A stretch of DNA of 64,000 nucleotides from Carex sylvatica. Lineage: Eukaryota; Streptophyta; Magnoliopsida; Poales; Cyperaceae. The first letter of the stretch is position 1; each line of letters starts with the position of its first letter. The stretch is taken from contig CAXKVR010000140.1 in NCBI GenBank assembly GCA_964058845.1, forward strand, positions 124,001-188,000, written 5' to 3'. The position numbers were made by a program, and so were the translations under genes. The notes beneath the pieces are model-generated. The model ran no database searches and was not told where the DNA came from. It was given only the letters and a program-made list of their open reading frames with translations. Positions 46,189 through 58,689 of the stretch are shown in pieces.

Positions 46189-46543
46189 TATCCTTTGTTA
46201 AAGTTTCTTGTTTTCTTTTCAATATATCATGCAACAGCAAGTCCCTACTTGGACTTGCAAAGTGCATGCAACTATAAATATCACGGTAATTAACTTGGTT
46301 GTGTACCTAAGTTTTTAGGTAGAGAAAAAGGGAAGGAAGTGTGCTTGCGATCGAGGAGAACCTTTTGTGGGTCTTATACAAATACAAGACAGACAGCTTC
46401 AGATATATATTCTCACAATTTGGAATTATTATATATTCCATGTTATGAATTTGTCTTTCATTTCAGTAGGAAAGCAGAGGCATAAGAATCGAATAGAATA
46501 TATATATACTTTTGAGTTTTGGATTAATTGAATACCTGCTGAC

Positions 46544-47320
46544 TAGGACTGGCAAAAAAGCTCGTGGCTCGTGGCCCGCTTGGTATTCGCCCGTGACTCG
46601 ATCGGTAACAGCTCGTTCGTTAGTGGATCGAGTTAAAATTAGCTCGCTCGCTACATACTCGAGCCAAAATTACCGAGTTTGAGTTTGGCCTAACTCAGCA
46701 CGAGCTAGCTTGGTCGTTGACGAGTTATTTAATATATATAGTTTAATAGTTTAATCGAATCCGTTAACTTTAGATTGGGGATATTATGGTTTATGGATGT
46801 TATAGCCAGTGTTATGACAATTGCACTTTGGACTGTGTTTAAGTTGATTGGTAATTTTGTATGAAATATGTGTGAATTAATTATAAGCAATTAAGTTAAT
46901 TTGTATGAATTTGTTTGATTTGGTATGCATGAATTTATTCTGTGAATATGTTTGTATGAATTTAGGATTATATTTATATGTATGAATTTAGCTGTAAACT
47001 TAATTTATAGTAGTTGATTTACTTAATTATAATGAATTAAGAGTATTTCTCAGTAATTAGTCATATAAATATTATTTTGTTTTAGCTATAATTGATAAAG
47101 ATGTGTTATAAAAATTTAAGATATAGCAGGAAATAAAATATACAAATTTATAAATATGCCAAGCTAGTAACGAGCTAGCTTGGATAAGCCACGAGTTGGT
47201 CTTGAGCAATAGTTTTAGCTCGGAATCTAAAATTCAAACTCGCTCGCTCAGCTTGATACACCAACAAGCTGAGTACGAGTGTGACCTAGCTCGCTCTTTA
47301 ACAGCTCGTTGCCACCCTTA
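46544..47320. mobile_element. Non-autonomous hAT element (777 bp)
   Basis: Ends TAGGACTGGCAA... and ...GTTGCCACCCTTA are imperfect inverted repeats. CTGCTGAC flanks exactly at 46536-46543 and 47321-47328, the 8-bp duplication of hAT transposons. Subterminal regions are rich in AGCTCG words, the likely transposase-binding repeats. AT-rich non-coding core. Confidence 0.88.
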
Positions 47321-47544
47321 CTGCTGACTGCTGTAGTGGTATTGTTTTTCTAAACATCAGGATTCGTATTTATCTTTTACTTTTTTCAAAAGCAATATGC
47401 CCTTATTCCTACTTTTCTTTTCTTTTTAAAAAGTTTAATTCATAGGAATTATATTGTTCAACTTTATGAAAATATTTTCAGCCTGACATATAGATCAATA
47501 TTCAAATATTCAAACCGTTCAATAATAAAATATCTGAAATATAG

Positions 47545-48172
47545 ATGGGGATATGGGTGTTAATGGGTATGGTACGGGTCGGATAGACATATTTTCATAC
47601 CCATAATCATTAAAATTGACTTTACTCGTAGAGCAGAGATCAATTTTAATGAGTGAGTCACAAGTTAATTATGAGCAATTTATCACCCCTAATCCATACC
47701 CATTAAAAATAAACCTTACCCGTTAATATTATCGGATAACGAAACGGTAGCGGGTAAATAACGGTTACTAATATAATAATTTGTTTTATTATATTTTACA
47801 AATTAAACATCAAAAACTTATTCATTTCTCACATATGTAATTGCATTTCTAATAAAAAAATAAAAATAAATATACAATCAGTTCCAACTAAATTGTTTTT
47901 TTTTTTTATAGAAAAAGATTCAAAAACATGAATATATATTTAAGCGGATTGGAAATTAAATTGAATATATATTTAGATTTTATAATTATCCTATAGAGTA
48001 ACGGGTACGAAATAGTTATTACCCATATCTTTACCCATTTGATTAACAATTTTGTTTTTATCCATACCCATACACAATAAATTAACGAAATAAAAAAATT
48101 TACACGCACCCGCCTTATCGAATACGATATGGGTTGGATAAACGGCTAAAAAAGTACCATTGACACTCCTAG
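47545..48172. mobile_element. Probable hAT MITE, imprecise ends
   Basis: GGTGTTAATGGGTATGGTACGGG on the left and, reverse-complemented, AGTGTCAATGGTAC on the right, with many ACGGGTA/TACCCAT words in both arms. Flanks GAAATATA and GAAATCTA may be a decayed 8-bp duplication. Non-coding. Confidence 0.5.
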
Positions 48173-48924
48173 GAAATCTATAACTTTGTTTTCTTTTTAT
48201 AATATCTATTTAATAGATTTTCACAAGTTGGATAAAATTTTAGAGTAAACTAAGCTAACGGCCTAGCTAGTACTGGCCTGTAGTGTCACTATCAAGAAAT
48301 GCTTAGTTATTTATCTGTTCCTTCATATCCAAAAGTTAAGATTCTAACTTGTAATCAACCGCCTTTTTCTTTCTTTAGGAATCAATCATAGAAATAGGGT
48401 ATTGTCGTCCATTAGTTAAGCATGATCCATCACGGGCACCGCACTGCCTAACATCTCCTCTCCTGTCAATTAATTAGTGGGAATAAGGAATCATTTTCAC
48501 TCTTTTTTTTTTTTGGGATTAATTAATTAGTGCTCCACACGTTGCAATTAAAATTATATACTATAATTAAAAGCAAAGAATATTAAGATAATTAATTTCA
48601 GGAATTTGTTCCAACTATTAAATTAAGCTATAACCTATATATTCATCAGCATATATACTATATTATAAAATGTTTGGATGAAAGAGCGGTTCAGCGGACA
48701 TAAGAACAAATTCAGTCTGATTTTTGATCAGAATTTGTCAAATGTTCAATTGGAGAGCGGTCGCTGTGTTGTATTATCATGGATAAGAGGGCATCTTTCA
48801 TAACTTTATCCTCACAAGGCATGTGTCCTGTGATATTTATCTATCGAATCAGTTCTAATCCTAAATCATGCTTCAATCGAATCAGTTCTAGTAACCGCAT
48901 CGGCATATCGAATATTGCATAATC

Positions 48925-49591
48925 CAGGTAATCCAGGTGTTCAGGATATCTTTTGGAAATAATTGTGGAAGATCAAGGCACTGCCTAAGGTAAAGATTTT
49001 ATTTTGGCTTCTGATTAGGAGGAGGATTCTAACCCAGGAACTACTGACAAGAAGGGGATGCACGGTCATATCCGGTTGCCACCTATGCCTAAGCAGGGAA
49101 TTGAAAAGAGCACATCATCTACTATGATCAGGCCCTTTCTCGGAAAATTTCTGGAGAGGCATACTGGGCCGCTATAATCTGACGTACTCCGCGAACGACA
49201 ACAGGAGCTTACCGAGGATCTGGTGGGAAGATGAAAGAGTATTGAGTCCCACGGTAGACCTGACTTGGGATACGATAATAGCGATAGAATGTTGGGCATT
49301 GTGGAAGAAGAGGAATAGACGTTACTTCTCAAATATTAGAAGAACCACTCAGGTTCTTATTCAGAAAACGTCTCTCGATATCCAACTCTGGAGAACATAC
49401 TGCTGGGTTAGGATAGTTTTTAGTGAATGGGGTTAGTGTACTTGGATCGAAGGGAGTCAGAGTTGATCTCCGTGTATATAAAATAAGACCTAAGGATTAA
49501 TAGAGGTTAATCCAGGTAACCTGACCTTGTATATATTTTTTATTAATACAAAATCATTAGTCGGCACCTGCCACTAATCTAAAAAAAAAAA
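48925..49591 (+). pseudogene. 5'-truncated LINE relic with A-tail
   Basis: Encodes the end of an L1-type ORF2: KILFWLLIRRRILTQELLTRRGC, a CHLCLSRELKRAHHLL zinc region and WALWKKRN, with stops and shifts. Ends in an A-run at 49581-49591, right where the next LINE begins. The 5' limit is approximate. Confidence 0.7.
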
Positions 49592-51983
49592 GCGAATGCG
49601 TATCCTCTGTTGGATAACTCCACAACCACTGTTGCCTTTGACCCAAGATCCCTTTATCCCAGGCCATCTGATTTATCTGATTTAGAAGCACCATACTCTG
49701 AATCAGAGTTAGAAAAGGCCGTGATGGGCTTGCGTGATAACAAAGCTTCTGGGCCGGACGGGCTCCCCAATTAGTTTGTTAAGAAGTATTGGCACCTTCT
49801 CAAGCCCAATCTCATTTAGATTTTGGATGACTTCTACTGGGGAAGGCTTAATTTGTTGGAGTACAATAAAGCCAATATTTTGCTGGTGCCGAAAAAGAAG
49901 AAAAAAGGATCAGCAAACGACTTTCGGCCTATCAGTATCATTAGTCTAATTCCTAAAATCATGTCTAAGATATAATCTAATAGACTTAGCGCACACCTTC
50001 AAAGTCTAATATCATCTAGGCAGACCGCTTTCCTTAAGGCCAACTGATTGCTAAGAATTTCATAGTTACTCGTGAACTGCTTCGACATGTGGATTCAGAA
50101 AAAAGGCCAACTGTGCTAGCAAAGGTGGACTTCTCGAGAGCCTTTGACTCTGTCCAATGGGATTTTCTCATAAGAGTGATGCGCGCAAGGGGCTTCCTCG
50201 ACCGTTGGATAAACTGGATAGCGCAATTGCTGTTCACATCTTCTTCCAGATTGATTGTTAATGGTGATAGCACTGATTTCTTTTGACATGGTCAGGGGCT
50301 CCGGCAAGGGGATCCTATCTCCCATTTACTATTCCTCTTAGCTGCTGACGTGCTGCAACAAATGATAAAAGTTGCTAATGGCCTCCTCCAAACCCCTATA
50401 TCCACTACTATCCAAGAATTCCTTATCGCTCTGCAATATGCAGACGATTCCATCTTCCTAGCACCCTTAAGCTATTTACCAAGATATCAGGCTTAGGGAT
50501 AAACTTCTCCAAAAGCAACTTTGTCCCCCTGAACCTAAGCCCTCAGTAAGTGGAGATTACTAAAGATATCCTTGGTTGCCACCCAACTACACTTCCAATA
50601 ACCTACTTCGGTCTTCCTCTAACCATTACCAGACCCACTAAGTAGTTGTTCATGCCATTAATCAAGAAAATGGAGAAAAAGCTTGAAGGATGGAAAGGCA
50701 AACTGCTTTCAAGGGGAGGGAGACTTCAATTGGTGACATCAGTGTTATCAGCCCTTCCAATCTAATACTCATCAGTTTTCAGATTGTCCAAATGGACAAT
50801 CGACCGAATTGACAGGATCCAAAATAACTTCCTTTGGGGTAAGAGCAATCCGTATTAATGGAGGATTCATCTACTGAATTGGGACATGGAAACCACTCCA
50901 AAGTTGTGGGGAGGTATGGGGATTTCTGATTTACATCTCCAGAACATCGCACTTCTCCTACATTGGTGGTGGCGACTCTGTACTGCCCCTGATGCTCTTT
51001 GGCGAACATTCGCTAACGCCTTGTATAGCAGGAGAGCAACCCCAACTAGACCAAGAATTTGGACTGTCAGAGGATCATTTTTCTGGCACCAGCTTTAGAA
51101 TATCAGAGTTTGGTTTACCTGGTCAACCAGTTGGTTTATTGGAGACAGTAATTCAACCAGTGTTTGGTTCGACAACTGGGATATCACAATTGAACCTCCG
51201 CCTCAGGCCAACCCTCACATCTCTCTCCTACAGACTATGGTAGTTAGGAACCTAGTCCCAACAGAAATAAGATCACTGATTCCAGCACTAACTACGAGAT
51301 GTGCGGATGAGATCCTATGGCGTTGGACTCACTCTGGATTATACTTTGCCATTTCCTTTTACAGTACACTCAAAGGCGGTGGGAAAGTAAGGTGGCAATT
51401 TGGGGAGATCTGGAAATGCAAAATTCCTCTCTCAGTTAAAATCTTCACCTTCCTGGTACTACACGAGAAAATCCTAACCCAAGACAAGCTATGGATAAGG
51501 AATATCCAAGTAGAAATTGGGTGTTATATGTGCCGGGATGACTCAATGGAGACCGCACTACACTTACTGGTACAATGCCCCTATACGAGGCTGGTATGGT
51601 CCTTACTTTCTGTCAATCTTGGCTTGTCCCTGAAGGCTCAGGGGCCTTGTATTATGGATGGGTGGTCTGACTCAAGAAAAGCAAGAGGAACCTCTCTGCG
51701 ATTCAATGGAGTTTGTGGTTCTCTTGTGCCATGTGGCACATCTGGAAGCAGAGAAATGAGAGAGTATTCAGGAATTTTGAGATGACTCCTAATAGGCTAG
51801 TCCAAAAAATTTTGAATGAAGGAAGAATGTGGACTGCTCATTGCTAGGTAGGCAGAATAGCAATGGGTACAACTTTGTATAGGCAAAGATAGAACAGTTG
51901 ATTTTGCATCCTCTGATGTTGTAAATATTATCATATCAATAAAACTCGCAACTTCTGCTTGTTTCTAAAAAAAAAAAAAAAAA
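49592..51983 (+). pseudogene. LINE reverse transcriptase pseudogene with A-tail
   Basis: An L1-type ORF2 fragment in several frames. It shows NKASGPDGLPN (RT start), FRPISIISLIPKIMSKI, VDFSRAFDSVQWDFL, QYADDSIFLAP (the catalytic YADD) and, in the open frame 51237-51785, a C-terminal zinc region CYMCRDDSMETALHLLVQC. Numerous stops and shifts abolish function. Ends in an A-tail at 51966-51983. The endonuclease half is missing. Confidence 0.85.
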
Positions 51984-53539
51984 CCCGAGCCAACCCAATT
52001 CGAGCTGAGTCAAATTTTAATTCGGTAATAACAAATCTAATTTTTTTTTCTCATTATACCCTTGATGTTGGTCTCTCTCTTTCATACATTGATATTCAAA
52101 GTGAACACAGGTTGTTTCATTTGTGCATTAAATTTGCTTGATCGATGGTACGTAGTTACCATATCTTGCTACCCAGTCAAGCATCCCTCCACCCAACCTA
52201 CAAAAAATAGTGAATTGAGCAAACCTGAAGATTAAAAAGGAAAAAAAAAAAATCGAGAATAAGAAGAAATTAGAAAGATATGATATATTGGAAGACAAAT
52301 TCGTAAACAGAAAAACAAATTCAAAAATGCCATTAATTATTTTGATTAACGTCAAGGGAAGTACAAGGAATTTTTAGAAAATAACCAGGTTGTGGCTATA
52401 AAGAAAACCAAAAAGGAAGTTGAAGAGACACATAAAAGAAATTGTGAATGAAATTATTCTTTTTTCAACAATAAACCACAAGCACATAGTTATTAGGTTG
52501 TTGTCTAGGTTTAAAATTCAGAATTCGAATGTTGGTGTATGAGTTTGTCCCCAGTGGAATATCTTTGACTTGCTTCATAGAAAGAGCAAAACAATGTCTC
52601 AATTTCTCTCGGTATTCATCTAAAAATTGCTTTGGAGTCGGCAACCGCTTTATCTCTCAAACTATTTTTCACAGTGATGTTGAATTAGCTGATGATTCTG
52701 TGATGTTGATAAGTCTCTGGAAGTTTCTGATTTTGGAGCTTTAAGTGTTGTTCTGTTATATGAGATTGTCGAGCTTATTCATTTCCACATGGAATTTAGA
52801 CCTTGAATCCATATATATTGAGACAATTACAAAGAAGAGCGATGTATATAGTTTTAAGTAATTTTAGTGCTCATTTAGACAGTTTATCTAAATGAAAATG
52901 GTGAAAGAGAATAATTGATTCAAATGGAGAAAGAAAATGCAGGAGGGTATAATTGGAAATATAAGTTTTAAAAAATGTGAGTTAACTCTAAAGGATAAAT
53001 AAGAAAGAATCGAAAGAGTTGAGAGATAAATATAATACATTGAAGTTTTGAGGGGTAAATAAGAAAATGAGTAAGAGTTGGAGAGTATATAAAAAATTAA
53101 CCCTATTAATTTTGGTTATTCTCTAATGAGGATAATTGGGCCTAATTGGGCTGTTTTAGACCGTCGTACTATTCTGACAAAGCATATATTATCTAATTAT
53201 TTAGGGACAAATACTGCAGCATTTGCCATATATCGACCACGTTTTGGGTCGAGATCAAGCTAGACTGCTAGAGATTCCAACGTGCCCCGATTCGGATATC
53301 TTTTTATTACCTATCTGAACTAAACACTAAGATCCCAAAATTTCATCTAACATTCTTAATATTCACAAAGAATTTTCTAACTGAGTTTCCAACATACAAT
53401 ATTTTATCAGAAGAGTATTATTTTTTATCACTATATTAAAAATTAATGATTGAGTATTATCTATCTTATTATATTGTCTTTCAACTCACAATTGAATGTG
53501 ATATTCCACGCTTTAATATAAATTAACAATCTCAGCGAC
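51984..53539. other. Gene-poor spacer
   Basis: A short minus-strand exon-like piece at 52200-52130 (acceptor TTTTTGTAG then LGGGMLDWVARYGNYVP, then stop) was not assigned to any family. Otherwise AT-rich, with the kinase-like relic listed separately. Confidence 0.4.
52529..52744 (+). pseudogene. Possible receptor-like kinase relic
   Basis: MLVYEFVPSG resembles the hinge of plant receptor kinases (LLVYEFVPNG). Another frame gives KIALESATAL, like the next kinase helix, and IFHSDVELAD recalls the catalytic HRD region. The three match only across frame changes and the essential residues are altered, so this is at best a small decayed fragment of a wall-associated-kinase-like gene. Confidence 0.3.
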
Positions 53540-53890
53540 TAGGGCTGAAAAAAAGCTCGCGGCTCGCTCAAGATCGATCTGAAAATGAGCGAGCTACAAG
53601 CATTTTTTTTTTACTTGAACTCTATGTTAGCTCATTCATAGCTCGCTCGTTTTGAAAATGAACGAGCTCCGAACTACGTCTAACTTGTCTTGCTACCATC
53701 TGGATGGAAAAAAGGTACGCAGCTCGTGGTTTGCTCGGAAAAAAGTTTGCCTCTTTTTTACTTGATCCAAAAATGAACGAGCCACGAACTAATTTTTTAA
53801 TTCGAACTCTAACGTTAGCTTGCTCGTTTTAAAATGAGCGAGCCACAAACTACCCATAGTTCGGCTCAGCTCGATTCGTTGTCAGCCCTA
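53540..53890. mobile_element. hAT MITE with AGCTCG-rich arms (351 bp)
   Basis: Ends TAGGGCTGA / TCAGCCCTA are perfect inverted repeats. The arms carry AGCTCG/CGAGC words like the element at 46544, so the two may share a transposase. No intact 8-bp duplication. Confidence 0.65.
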
Positions 53891-53997
53891 TAACAAAGAA
53901 TGACACTCTTTTAAATGTAATTTTAAATAATCGTTATGCGGTGGTTTATATAAATTTATAAATACATTTGAATTTTTAATTTCGCTAGTAACAATAG

Positions 53998-54185
53998 CGG
54001 CCATTTTATTAATAACTTAAAAAAAAGATTTTTTTTTAAACTGGCCCTGCATCTTTTTTTTTTTTTTAAATGTCTCGACCGTCTGGTTCACGGGCGGCTC
54101 AGATCCCCTAGCAGATCGCCTGAGACAGGGGTGGTCTACTAGAGACCAGACTGCCTGGGAGCCTGCCGGTCCTCTATTTTTTTTT
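53998..54185 (+). repeat. Decayed terminal repeat related to the 28.3-kb MULE
   Basis: CGGCCATTTTATTAATA followed by A/T-runs, then a GC-rich stretch with CGGGCGGCTC and GGGTGGTC words. This follows the order of the MULE terminal repeat (28330-28558) with many changes. No partner end or gene nearby. Confidence 0.55.
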
Positions 54186-54781
54186 TAGAGATATTAATAT
54201 TTTGATTTAAAATAATTTTGTGAAGAAAAACTTTTCTTGTTTAGAGTGTACACAAAAAAGTACGACATTTGATATATTTATGAAGTGATGTTGTAACTCT
54301 TTATAACTTTGATTTGATTTGTTAGTTAGATATCACAAGTCTAAAACACTAATTAAGAACTTGGCCTTGATTCTTAATAATTTATTTTATTCAAATATAC
54401 ACAAGGAAATATAGTTAGATTGCCTCAATGATGTCAACTTTTTGTATTTTTAGAGAATAATTGGATTATTTGATTATTGTCAACATATATCATTTGCTCG
54501 GAGATAGGCAAACGAACACAATAAATAGTAAATTCATTTTAAAATAATTATATGAATAATTCTTGAATAATCTCTAAGGCTTTTGACTAAACAAAATACC
54601 GATCGTTGTTCGTCTACCGTTAGAGATTTGCAAACGGGTACCTCGGGCCGGCAATGGGTAGAAGGGTACGGGTACAACGGGTACTTGGGTAGAACGGGCA
54701 CGGATAGACGGGTTTTTTCTTCTTCAAAAACTCTACCCTACTTGTTCATACCCGTATCCGTCTAGGGTTCTGGGGCCGGGC

Positions 54782-55353
54782 TAGGGATGGCAATGGGCCG
54801 AGCCCACAGGTATTTTACTAAGCCCATGCCCGGCCTGCCCGTTAAAAATTGATGGCCCGCCTGCCCGGCCCAATCTGATGGGCTTGAAAATCTATGCTCG
54901 GCCCGCCCATGGGCCTTTCTCCCAAGCCCATGCCTGCCCGTCCTTGCCTGTCCCAGCCCATGGGCCTACCTGGCCCGCCCATACCTGCTAGCCCATCCAT
55001 ATTCAATCATATCAAATGAACCGTACAAGAAACAAAATAATTCATAATGTAATTTTTCTAATGAAAAAATAATAATTCATAGTTTAATAACAAACAACAA
55101 TGTAATTTTGCTACTGGAGTAACAAAATAATTTATAGTTTAATAGCAAATAAAGATGGCTAGTCTGATTATTATTTTTTAACATACAAGCCCATGGGCTG
55201 CCTGTGGGCTTCGACATAAGCCCAGGCCCGGCCCGGCCCGACTTTAGACCCACCCTTACCTGGCTCATCACAGTGTCGGGCCGACCGGGTAAAGAGCGGG
55301 CCGGGCGGGTAAGACCGGGCCACTGGACCAATTGGGCTTTTTTGCCATCCCTA
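54782..55353. mobile_element. Nested non-autonomous hAT element (572 bp)
   Basis: TAGGGATGGCAA... and ...TTGCCATCCCTA are perfect 12-bp inverted ends. GGCCGGGC flanks at 54774-54781 and 55354-55361. The arms are full of GGCCCG/GCCCATG words. It sits inside the subterminal zone of the larger hAT, so it is the younger insertion. Confidence 0.92.
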
Positions 55354-55364
55354 GGCCGGGCTGT

Positions 55365-55468
55365 CCGGTCCGTTTTATTTTCTGTTTTTGTTTTCTGTTT
55401 TTATTTTTTGTTTTTGTTTTTTGTTTTTATTTTTTGTTTTTGTTTTCTGTTTTTTTCTTCTATTTTTT
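55365..55468. repeat. T-rich simple repeat
   Basis: Repeated TTTTTGTTTT(C/T)TG and TTTTTATTTTTTG units directly after the nested element. Long frames across it are artefacts. Confidence 0.85.
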
Positions 55469-56299
55469 TTACTGTGTCGTACGAATATTATTACGTATTT
55501 ATAATTCGACTTTTAAAATCTAAATAGTTCAATATCAAATAGTGTATATATATACACATAAAATTATCAAGTCACATCTTTATAATTGCTACATAAATAA
55601 AATTTGTAACTTATATATAAAAATTATTCGTGTGAAAATTTGTATATTTATTCGGCTAAGTACAAATCTATTTATTTATTTCTTTACACGAGTCATTTTA
55701 TTATATTTTCAAATTCTCATTCTAATTATATAGTTTCATAATTTATTTATATCTCAAAAAATTTAGTTTACATTTTAAATTGATAATATATTTTCTAAAC
55801 GTTCATTTTAAATTGATAATATATTTTCTAAATGTTCATTTATTTTTAATAGGTTAAATAAAATATAAATAAAAAATATCTTAAATCAATTACTTTAAAA
55901 TAATAAAATATAAATAAAAAAATTATTAAATCAATTACTTTAAAAATAATTATGAATTATTTTAAAATAATAGATTCAAAAATAAAGTTACCCTCCTCCT
56001 TTATTTCGGACTTGGGACCGGCTATGTAAAATAATATAAGGGGAGTTCTAACTTTTTTTTGTTAGTAATTATTCTTTACAATGAATAATTTAAAAAATAA
56101 CCATAAAGATTAAAAGAGGTTAGAAATTTATACCGACACTACCTATCTAGAAGTTTGGATTCATATACCATTGTTCACTCTCTTCCGCACCGTCTGAATC
56201 TAAATTAGCCCCGGGCCACGGCTCGGTACCGCTTTCTTCAGTGTCGACTCCAGATGATAATTCTTGTTGATCTCGATGTTGATTGCACTCTTCAGCATC

Positions 56300-58688
56300 A
56301 ATTCAATATTTCAAGCACACAAGTCTCTAAAAAATATGTGCACCTAACTTACTGTGTTTATCGGAGATGATCCTATTTACCAAACTAAAGTCACTTTCGG
56401 AAGGGACGGTTGACACGAGTATGACAAATACATCGTGAGACATCATCGCTAGCGTTGAATAGGCCCTTGCATTCCTCTTCCACCACATCATGAGGTCAAC
56501 ATCTTCATTTTCGTTGAGCATCGACATATAGCTCGATAACTCATTTGTGGATGTATGTGGTTGGCTCTCCGACTGAAAATATGCTAACAATCCACCACTG
56601 CCAGTGCTCCTGGAAGTGATACTATTAAAAAATAAAAAAATAGTTGACAAATAATGTAGATATTATAAATAATAAAGACTAAAAATACATGTATATTTAT
56701 ATTCATACCTAGCGGCAACACGGGATGAAGACGGGTTTTGATTATCACCCATTCTTGAGTTGTATAAGTTAAACATCTCATCGAACTTTGAATTCATGTA
56801 TGCCTCCCGATTTTGTCTAAATGTAGATTCTCTTTGTACGCTTCAACTATTAAGATCGTGTAATACTTCTTGTATGCCGAGTTGAGACAGCTTGCGATAA
56901 TGGCCAGAAGGGGTATATCTTCCCAATCTTTTAGAAATTTTTGCTTCATGGCATCTATGATTGGTGTGATATATTTATTGTGGGTTTCAGCTTGTTCCAA
57001 TTCAAAATACACCTTGGAGATGCTATAGAGATGTTTTAGCAACTCAAATGACGTCGGTGAGTACGAGCATGACAGTTGGATGGTTGCTGTAAAAAAATTT
57101 CCTAGAAATAAGCTAAGCCTTTCTAGTTGCTCCCATTATCCGCTGGTGGGTTCCAATGCCATTTTCTCGGGGGTGGAGCCTCTCAAAAACTTTCCTATGA
57201 CAACTTTGTAAGGAAGGCATTGGTTCAAAAATTGATAGGTAGAGTTTCAATGGGTATCTATATCCCAAGAAACTTTCAACTTGCTCAATCCAAAGTTGAC
57301 GCACATCGATGCAAATTGTTATTTTCTTTCTTGATTTGAAACAATGTGGTTGAGAGCATCCTTAAATTTAATTATTAATAGTTTTATGACTTCTGTTTTA
57401 AAGCCCACCTTCACGACGAGGTTAAGTATATGGTAAGCACATTTTTGGTGAAACATTGCACCATTCATAATCAGGTTTAATGGTCCTTTAGAAATCTCAA
57501 TGAAGCCTAAGTTGTTACTATTATCGAAAGATATAGAAAAAACCTTGTTATCCAAATTTATCTTAAGGTTATAATATTGTAAAATCTCAATAATGAATTT
57601 GAAAATTACATTTATAGTGTGCGGAGATTCCAACACTCGAAAATTTAATATTCTTTTTTGTAATACCCACTGATCATTGATACAATGCCCGATAACACAA
57701 TAATACCCAAGGCCATGTTTACCGGTAGTCTATATATCAGAGGTAATTGAGACCTTATTATTTTGATATGCAAATATAGCTCGAAGCTCTTGTTTTATAG
57801 TGGTAAACTAGTTTTTTATTTTACTAACCATCTTTCTATAATGGATCCTCTTGTACAATGGTTAAGCACACCCCCGAATGACAAATCGGACAAAACTCGT
57901 GCAACCACTCATACTTATTGGTTGCTCTTTATGGGTAATATACCGAACCAATTCACTAAGAATTCTTGATTCATCGAATTTTGGATTAGTTCTGGTACCA
58001 TCCGGGTTCATAAGGGTTTGGATTTGTCTCGGTTCAGTATCTTCACTTGGAACCTCACCCTTTTTTTGGTGCGTTTCGACATGTCTTTTAAATGATCTCA
58101 TACCACTAGTTTGTTTATACACAAAAAAAGATCTCTTGTAATTTTTTACCTTACATTCAAGGGTTTGCAAAAAGCCATCCGCATCTTTGGTCACCTTATA
58201 CCAAGGAAACCATGGTTGATTGTATTCGAGAGTTATTCTAGTCTTATTTCCTGCTAGTTGTTGTGAGGGGCACTTGTCGAAGAAGGGACACCTTCTTCTT
58301 GAATTTCAGTGACACATGTCGAAGGAGTACCTGAAATAGGGGGAGTGAATTGACTCGATGCTACAGAAGAAGTGCCACCATATGCATACGGTGGTGGCGG
58401 TTGATGTGTTTCTTGTGGAATGAATACGTTTGGATCGTTTGAAGTATAATACGGTGCACTCATTTGGGGAGGGGGGGGGGGGCGGTTGTTGATAATTTGT
58501 TTGTAGCATTTGGTCCCTTCTTTGATAATTTGGTGGATAAATTTGTGGATAATTAGGTGGTGGCATTTGAGAGGAACTATCAAGATAATTTTGTGGTGGC
58601 ATTTCGGGGCCAAAAAGATTGGCCGACATTCTCGCGAGGTCGTCTTGCACCGAATCGCGATAAGATGATATTTTTTCAACCTATTCAA
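56300..58688 (-). pseudogene. hAT transposase pseudogene
   Basis: Minus-strand pieces in order: a Pro/Gln/Asn-rich N-terminus (58688-58260) shifted at a G/C homopolymer near 58466-58482; a BED-finger-like region with RSFKRHVETHQ (58190-57900); a central part with LIMNGAMFHQKCAYHILNLVV (57636-57319); KFLKDWEDIPLLAIIASCLN (57042-56794); and the C-terminal dimerisation domain with DLMMWWKRNARAYSTLAMMSHDVFVI and SESDFSLV (56600-56327). Stops and frame changes between the pieces show it cannot make full transposase. The order fits Ac/Tam3-type hAT proteins. Partial splicing could join some pieces but not all the shifts. Confidence 0.85.
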
Positions 58689-58689
58689 A

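Noticed and set aside
52128..52355. Exon-like LGGGMLDWVARYGN segment on minus
   Set aside because: Has an acceptor-like site and a stop, but no partner exon or known family; kept only as a remark in the spacer entry.
55204..55527. 107-aa ORF with Phe-rich tail
   Set aside because: It runs across the nested hAT end and a T-rich simple repeat.
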